A stretch of 64,000 bases of DNA from assembly GCA_029964075.1 (NCBI GenBank), contig CM057135.1:23214863-23278862 (forward strand). Reading direction: 5' to 3'. The notes under the pieces were generated by a model that did no database searches, was not told the DNA's origin, and saw only the letters and a program-made list of their open reading frames with translations. Position numbers and translations under genes: made by a program. This document shows, piece after piece, positions 57,926-64,000 of the stretch; position 1 is the stretch's first letter, and each line of letters starts with the position of its first letter. Source of the stretch: Patiria pectinifera. Taxonomy: Eukaryota; Echinodermata; Asteroidea; Valvatida; Asterinidae.

Positions 57926-58810
57926 TGGTCTCATGTTTGTGCGGTTCATGGGCTTGTATTGGTCTCACCTCAATGTAAAAACCTTTGTATTGATTTTTAT
58001 CTGAACATAATTGTCAAATGTCATATAGCGCACGTGTTAGAGGTCATTTCCTGGTGAATCACGTCACTCTCCACAACAGATGCATGTCAGCTGTTTCCAG
58101 GAAACGTCTTAAATTCCACAACGTTTTGTGTTATCTCTTCTCATTCCATCTGACAAGGAGGGCTGTAGCTCACAAAGATAATGGATACTTTTTGCCGAAG
58201 CTGTTGTCACGATATCATTGGAACAGGTTACACTTGTAAGCTTTTTTGCCATTCTTCTCCCAAAGTATAAACTAAAATACTCTTGCCTTCTTAATCCTCT
58301 TTGAAAGGACAATGTAAACAATGCAAAATATCAATTTTGTATTTTTAAGTGGTATAAAGATTGAGTGATAGTATCGTTCTGACCCAACCTAAAATCATTT
58401 TTTTTCGGGGACTACTTTCCCTTTTGCTACATAACCACCCGGGGAGCATTTGAAGCAAAGGTGCTTTAGATACACCTAAAGCTCAACGGGGTGGAGATGG
58501 CTGGGGTGTTTGACCCTTTGTCCATCCTGTTCTGAAACAGCTGCACAGTGTCGTATGTGATGGTACCGAGTATCGATCTTGAGGAAACCCGACATATTTT
58601 TGTGGCAAATTCTGGTCTGTCAACACACCTGTCTGACAATTCCTTGGTCTAGCTGTCCTACACGTATGTATGTGAAATTGTAATTTCCATTACCAAAACA
58701 GGTGTGACCACCGTCATCCCATCTTATTATCAATGCTTCATGAGAAAGGGGTATGGAAAAAAAATATGAGCTGGACATAGTCTGTTGACCACTGGTATGG
58801 GGTCACATGT
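57926..58810. other. No supportable gene
   Basis: Unique sequence with no recognised feature between the integrase gene and the AT-rich satellite. Confidence 0.45.
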
Positions 58811-58817
58811 CATACTA

Positions 58818-59655
58818 ATGAATTATATAATAAATAATGCATTATATAATAAATAATGCATTATATAATAAATAATGCATTATATAATAAATAATGAATT
58901 ATATAATAAATAATAAAAGTCTACAAAAATTATATATAAATAATAAGTTACCAAATAAATTATATAATAAATAATTAAAGTGTGCAAAAAAATTATATAT
59001 AAATAATAAGGTACCAAATTATATAATATATAATTAAAGCGTGCACAAAATTATATATAAATAATAAGGTACCAAATAAATTATATAATATATAATTAAA
59101 GCGTGCACAAAATTATATATAAATAATAAGGTACCAAATAAATTATATAATATATAATTAAAGCGTGCACAAAATTATATATAAATAATGAGGTACCAAA
59201 TAAATTATATGTAAATAAATAAAGTGTGCAAAAAATTATATATAAATAATAAGGTACCAAATAAATTATATATAAATAAATAAAGTGTGCAAAAATTATA
59301 TATAAATAAAAGATTCCCAATAAATTATATATAAGTAAAAAAAGTGTGCAAAAATTATATATAAATAATCAGTTTTCAAATAAATTATATATAAATAAAA
59401 AAAAGGGTGCATAAAATTATATATAAATAATGAGGTTGCAAATAAATTATATATAAATAATTTTAGTTTGCCCAAAATTATATGTAAATAATTAGGTTGC
59501 CAAAAAAATTATATATAAATAATGCAGTGAGAAATAAATTTATTTACATATAATGCAAACTGCCAAACAATTATTTACATATAATTGTCCGGAAAAAAGG
59601 ATCATATAATAAATAATGAATTATATATAAATAATTTGGTTAAATAATTTATTTA
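58818..59655. repeat. AT-rich minisatellite (TTATATAATAAATAAT and ~62-bp composite unit)
   Basis: The left 90 bp is a clean 21-bp repeat (attatataataaataatgca with one more base). It then becomes a composite unit of about 62 bp: aattatatataaataata, a gtacca word, aataaattatataa, and a gtgcaaaa word. The right edge reverses orientation (atttacatataat), giving hairpin potential. One minus-strand open frame within it is low-complexity. Confidence 0.95.
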
Positions 59656-59919
59656 CACATGGCGCCTCATAGGTCTAACCATAATAAGGAAGACAGTAGC
59701 TACCCCCGGTGAGAGCATGCAGAAGGGGAAAAGTCTGTCTGAAATTTAAAAGCAAACACTAGCAGTCTAGTACGAATGTTTTTGTTTTTGTTATCAGCTG
59801 TTTCGGTGTACACACTGAAACACCACTTGTTTTTGTTATTTTTAGCTATTTCGGTGTGCAAGTATTTTGGGATGTGTTATAGAACTATAGAAATATAAAA
59901 CATGATATTTTATTATGGT

Positions 59920-60990
59920 GATATTAATATGCAATTTAACTAACTAATATAGTAGTAATCCAAATTACTTTACCGAAATGTGCAAATGTATTATTTTATG
60001 ACTTTTTTAGAATTTTAATAGTGTATATAAATTGTGTATTGAAAAGTCGGCGCGAAAACCCCTTACAACAAATTTAAATTGTGTAAATACTGATTTATTA
60101 CTTATTGTTTGATGAAACTTGTCGGCTTTTTATGTGTAAAAATTGTGTACAAAAGGTCGGCGCGAAAACATTTTGCAAGATTTTAAATTGTGTGAATACT
60201 GGTTTATTATTTACTATTTGACGAAACTTGGCAACTTTTTAAGAAATTTAGAATTGTGTATTTTATGGAATTTAACTTACTGATTTAGAAGTAATCCAAG
60301 TTACTTTACCGAGATGTGCAAATGTATTATTTTATGACTTTTTAAGAATTTTAATAGTGTATATAAATTGTGCATTGAAAAGTCGGCGCGAATTTGATGA
60401 AACTTGTCGACTTTTTATTTGTGAAAATTGTGTACAAAAGGTCAGCGCGAAAACATTTTACAAGAATTTTAAATTGTGTGAATACTGGTTTATTTTTTGA
60501 CAAAACTTAGCAACTTTTTATGAATTTTTGGGTCATTAATTCAAATAAACAGCGCAGTAACTAATATGCATGTACCTATTAACATTTTACAAGAATTTTA
60601 AATTGTGTGAATACTGGTTTATTTTTTGACAAAACTTAGCAACTTTTTATGAATTTTAGAATTGTGTATTTTATGGAATTTAACTAACTGATTTAGTAGT
60701 AATCCTAAAAATTGTAATTGTGTAAATACTGATTTATTACTTATTATTTCATGAAACTTGTGGACTTTTTATGAATGTTTCAAGTTGTGTGTAAATACTT
60801 ACGTACTTAATACTTTTCATCACCAGTTGGACATAAGGCCGCATGTGTGTAATTATTTCAATGCTTTACGAAACAGTTGGTTTTATTAAATAAATACATT
60901 TGCCGGAAAGTGATAATCGGAATTATTGGGTCATTAATTCAAATAAACAGCGCAGTAACTAATATGCATGTACCTACATGTACTAAATAT
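59920..60990. repeat. Degenerate direct repeats, ~340-400-bp unit
   Basis: The block ggaatttaact(a/t)ac...gtagtaatcc, followed by attgtgta, aaaaggtcggcgcgaaaac and tgtgaatactggtttatt, recurs about three times, with partial copies. gggtcattaattcaaataaa followed by agcgcagtaac also occurs twice (about 60,530 and 60,928). No coding signal. Confidence 0.75.
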
Positions 60991-60999
60991 GATTTAATT

Positions 61000-61780
61000 T
61001 ACAATTTCAGATGATCAATTGAGTAACTGAATGCTTAATTGAAGAGACCATTATCTTAGACTGATTGATTGCATGATCTGAATGACCAAACTGGCAACCG
61101 CGGCCGTCCGATTTCTCAATTTGTCGCCTTTTCTACACCACTTGAAGGGGACAAACGTATTATATTTTAAAGCAATTTTGACTCGGTACTGCACAAAAAG
61201 TAATAAATATATGGGTTCATCATTTCAAAATTGGCATTGTTCATTAATTTTCACTATTTGAAAGCAACACTAATTCATAATTTTTCTATGGACGTGGAGC
61301 CATTTTGGCGTCGCGGGAGACCAAACATTTCTCAGAGGCCGAGTGAACTTTGCTCTTATATAGATGAACATGGGAAGGGATCTGTTCTTGGGCTGCTGAG
61401 CAGTGCAGTGTGGGGTCAACTTCCGCCCCTGCAGCACATAGATGTACATCCATCCATACAATGGCCCATCAACTTGAATAAAAGTTGAATCGACCTTTTC
61501 TTCGCAGACGGTCTCGCAAATTGTAGTAAGTTCAAGTTTACGTTTGTTGAAGTTAAAGTTTACGTTTGTTGAAGAGTCCAATACTGAAACTTAATTATGA
61601 CCTTCCTCTATCATTCAGACCGTTTGAAATTTTATGGTAACACTCAACATTTTCATTGTAAATGACATCTTCACGTTTGATTAATGCGACTGCCTCACAA
61701 AATGCCAATTTAACAGACCAACGGGATCATTAACAGACAGTTGTCAGGGTACATAATTATCATGTGCGTAAATCGGTTGG
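61000..61780. other. No supportable gene
   Basis: AT-rich unique DNA. A short direct repeat aagtttacgtttgttgaag sits near 61,532-61,575. Open frames on both strands here lack splice context or motifs. Confidence 0.4.
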
Positions 61781-61784
61781 GAAC

Positions 61785-62020
61785 AGGCCCCCCCTCCCCC
61801 ACACATTTTAAAGGCGGGGACATTGTTTGGTGTCCCCCCCCCACTTTTTCTTCCCCGAATAAAAAATGTAGCCTACTATAATGATTCTATTGCTCAGAAT
61901 ACGGTGTAGCTGATTCAATTACCCAAGCTCGAAAATGATGTTTAAAATATCATCTTTTGCTCAAATTGGTTTTAGTGGTCAGAAATTGCCTCAGATCACA
62001 CCACAAAAATTGCTTTTCTA
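61785..62020. mobile_element. Degenerate relative of the hAT-like poly-C element
   Basis: Poly-C tracts around 61,788 and 61,835 are followed by gtggtcagaaattgcctcag, which matches, in reverse complement, the internal repeat of the 13.3-kb element (gaggcaatttct...cc). Termini are not recognisable; an eroded copy. Confidence 0.45.
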
Positions 62021-62119
62021 TAACTGCATGTCTCCTCAATGATCCCCCATTTACATTTAACTGCCCACATTTTCAACCCAATTATACACGACATTACCAA
62101 TACATGTACAAACAACAAT

Positions 62120-62350
62120 GTACAAACTTTCAAGTCTACAGGTACAATGTACTTGTACTTAAAACTCGAAAATTCAACTTGAACCTCAAACAGCAAACCG
62201 GAACTGTCAACTCGAACATTAAATTCAATGTAAACCTTGAAAATTCAAGCAGAAACTCGAAAGCCTACAAGTGCTTTAAACTAGAAAAGTTACAAGACAC
62301 ATGAACTTGAAAAACTCAATGCAAAGCCCAAAAGTTCAACTAAAGACTCA
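62120..62350. repeat. Cryptic ~17-20-nt repeat of aaactcgaaaattcaa type
   Basis: Words such as aactcgaaaattcaactt, aaccttgaaaattcaa, aactcgaaagcctac and aacttgaaaaactc recur in tandem with heavy divergence. An open frame through it is lysine/asparagine-rich and not convincing. Confidence 0.5.
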
Positions 62351-62424
62351 AAGTCAATAAAAAAACTGTGTGACAGTCATAGAGCAGACTGGATAGACTA
62401 CTGGGCCAAATTGCACGGTGCTGT

Positions 62425-62780
62425 TAAGCACAAAAATTTGCTTAGGCCCCCCCAAAAAGTCTCCGGTTTCTGGTATGTGCGCGTGCGTCGTCGGCAAAAT
62501 GAAAAAGTTGGTTTTTTCAATGAAAGATGATGTCTCAAGACCGCCAAACTCACTGGTTTGACTGGAATCCTGCTGCTGCACTATTTTAACGTGTTTTTAG
62601 ATTGGGTTATGGTCGAGAATAAGCTTTATGTGGCCTCTCTGGACTCCCATATATTTGCACTAAGCCGACATTTAAAGCAAACAATCAGGTAAAAAAAAAA
62701 AGCCGCGTTGCCGCACCACTTTTTGGGCAAGCTCCATACCAGAAACCGGAGACTTTTTTTTTGGCCTTAGCACAAAAAAG
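62425..62780. mobile_element. Putative MITE with ~45-bp inverted repeats
   Basis: The left arm, with agtctccggtttctggtatg, is mirrored at the right by cataccagaaaccggagact; both are preceded (outward) by a C- or A-run and a ttagcacaaaaa-like word. The interior has no coding motif. Target duplication not resolved. Confidence 0.65.
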
Positions 62781-62918
62781 TCAAAAAGTTGGTTTTCCGA
62801 TTAAAATTGGAAAAGTTTCATTTCTGAAGATAACAAAAACAAACCTTATTTTTTGTACACACGTGCAAACTTAAATGAACAAGTAGCCTACATGTTGTTG
62901 TTTCTTCAACTCTTTTAG

Positions 62919-63347
62919 ACCTGATCTTGAACCAAGTTGATGTGCACAAGTTTCGTTTGCGCCTCAAGTCTGACATGACGAACATCCTTTGTAAGTATTC
63001 TTATTCAAGAATGTCGGTGGGTTATTTTGGCATTGCTATCCAGCAGCATAAAAAAAACGTGAATGAAATGTATGTGTGTTTTTCGCCAAAAATTCAGCCA
63101 TTGCCTTCCTTCTAAAAGCCATTATTTTGAAGTAATTAGGATTTTATTATGTCTTTTTCCAGCTTTACTGCAGGAGGAAACCCTGAATTCCTGGGATAGT
63201 GTAAGACACCTGAGGAACTGCTTGATGGCGGAGCTCTATTTTAGAGGAGCACCAAGGGCTGAGGTGCCGGTCAATTTGACAATGGGGGAATTTATGGACT
63301 GCGAGACTGTCACCTGTGACTCTCTTGAACAACTACATATCATCAAG
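62919..63347 (+). CDS. Two exons of a possible tyrosine-recombinase-like protein (partial)
   Basis: Exon A (62,919-62,990) follows a pyrimidine-rich acceptor (cttttag) and ends at gtaagt. It reads LILNQVDVHKFRLRLKSDMT. Exon B (63,163-63,347), between tttccag and gtttgt, joins in phase 1 and reads WDSVRHLRNCLMAELYFRGA, then VPVNLTMGEFMDCETV. The pattern of a conserved W..VR..RN.LM..LYFRG.xR followed by NLT..EF resembles the start of the catalytic half of Crypton/tyrosine-recombinase-like proteins in invertebrate gene sets (from memory, not verified). The Arg/His/Arg/Tyr catalytic set would lie in later exons beyond the window. The gene's 5' exons were not found. Confidence 0.5.
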
Positions 63348-64000
63348 GTTTGTAACATTAACTAGTCTATGTAATAGACCATGGCGAAGAGCAGATTCGC
63401 TGATTAATTATGCACAACAACCGCCTCTTGAACTCTAGATTTGGACCAATCAGTAGGCGCTTTCTATATCTGGTCATTCACCTGTTGTCACATTACAGAC
63501 ATGGATAAAAAGAAATAACATAGACATAGTCAACAGTGGCCACATGCTCTGTATTATATGCGATATTATATGCGATATTATATGCGATATGCGCCAAGCT
63601 TGTCTACATTTTATAGATCTATGCAGAGAGAGCGCCCTTCTTTTGATATTGTCCGATACTCCGATCTCGTTTGGGAAAAGAAATTTCGCTGCCTTGCCGC
63701 TGTTTCATTACATTATTTGTGATGTTTCTGCTGCAGTTTGTGGTCCATGGGCAGCCACAAAAAACCGCTCCTGAGTAGATTCTTGATGACTCATGAGATG
63801 AGCCACCTGAGAAATTTCGCTGCCTGGCCGCTGTTTCCTTACAAAAACACTGCATTCGAATTGACCAATCAAACATGAAGTCCTGATTGGGGAATGAAAT
63901 GACATGTCGATTTTGTAAAGGTCGACTCCGATTGGTTGAGGCGCAGCATTGCATAAATCTGCATGGTTTGATATATCAGATGTTAGACACGAGACTGGGC
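63348..64000. other. No supportable gene; short repeats
   Basis: A short tandem repeat gcgatattatat occurs near 63,555-63,590. The phrase aaatttcgctgcct(t/g)gccgctgtttc occurs twice, near 63,683 and 63,813. The window ends in gacacgagactgggc, which recalls the terminus-like words near 29,445 and could be the edge of another dispersed element. Confidence 0.45.

Noticed and set aside
59096-59320. Tyr/Ile-rich membrane-like protein
   Set aside because: Low-complexity reading of the AT-rich minisatellite.

Overview
This window is eukaryotic and most likely from a marine invertebrate. It is AT-rich, with short exons bounded by GT/AG splice sites, one 500-base assembly gap, many transposon relics and repeats, and no operons or bacterial signals. 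Frequent ACATGTAC/GTACAATGTAC words and the element families fit an echinoderm, hemichordate, cephalochordate or similar genome. The exact taxon cannot be fixed from the sequence alone.

The most important locus is a ten-exon gene at about 35.26-39.76 kb (+) encoding a RAG1-like protein of about 1,000 residues. Its first exon has the vertebrate RAG1 N-terminal layout: two CxxC knuckles, a basic GRP stretch, a C3HC4 RING, and a following C2HC finger. Exons 4-10 carry a DDE core. In that core the second catalytic Asp, the zinc CxxC, the HxxxxH and the final Glu sit at almost the same spacings as RAG1 D708, C727/C730, H937/H942 and E962. It probably belongs to the group described from molluscs as N-RAG-TP. 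The copy carries apparent frameshifts: a compensating pair in exon 1 and one in an 11-C run at the start of exon 7. No RAG2-like partner is visible.

A second gene, at 56.15-57.84 kb (+), has two exons and encodes a 384-residue integrase-core (DDE) protein. Its intron holds a small transposon and a 30-bp satellite abuts its 5' end. At the right edge, 62.92-63.35 kb (+), two phase-matched exons belong to a protein that runs out of the recognisable region and may be a tyrosine-recombinase-like domain. Decayed transposase-like genes lie at 15.9-18.3 kb (+) and 22.9-25.4 kb (-), and possibly at 26.8-27.5 kb (-). A 5'-truncated non-LTR retrotransposon with an AAGTGT tail occupies 5.0-6.2 kb.

Mobile DNA dominates the rest. 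There are TTAA-flanked MITEs (three copies), one of them nested in a hAT-like element with an 8-bp duplication (54.34-55.36 kb). Further hAT-like elements with target duplications lie at 13.29-14.07 and 49.98-50.30 kb, and two small related ones with 5-bp duplications at 52.35 and 56.99 kb. Two foldback structures (8.66-11.82 and about 21.17-22.38 kb), a MITE carrying a tRNA-like core (27.64-28.02 kb), several inverted-repeat elements and at least eight tandem-repeat arrays make up much of the remainder. The long stretches between these hold no supportable genes.
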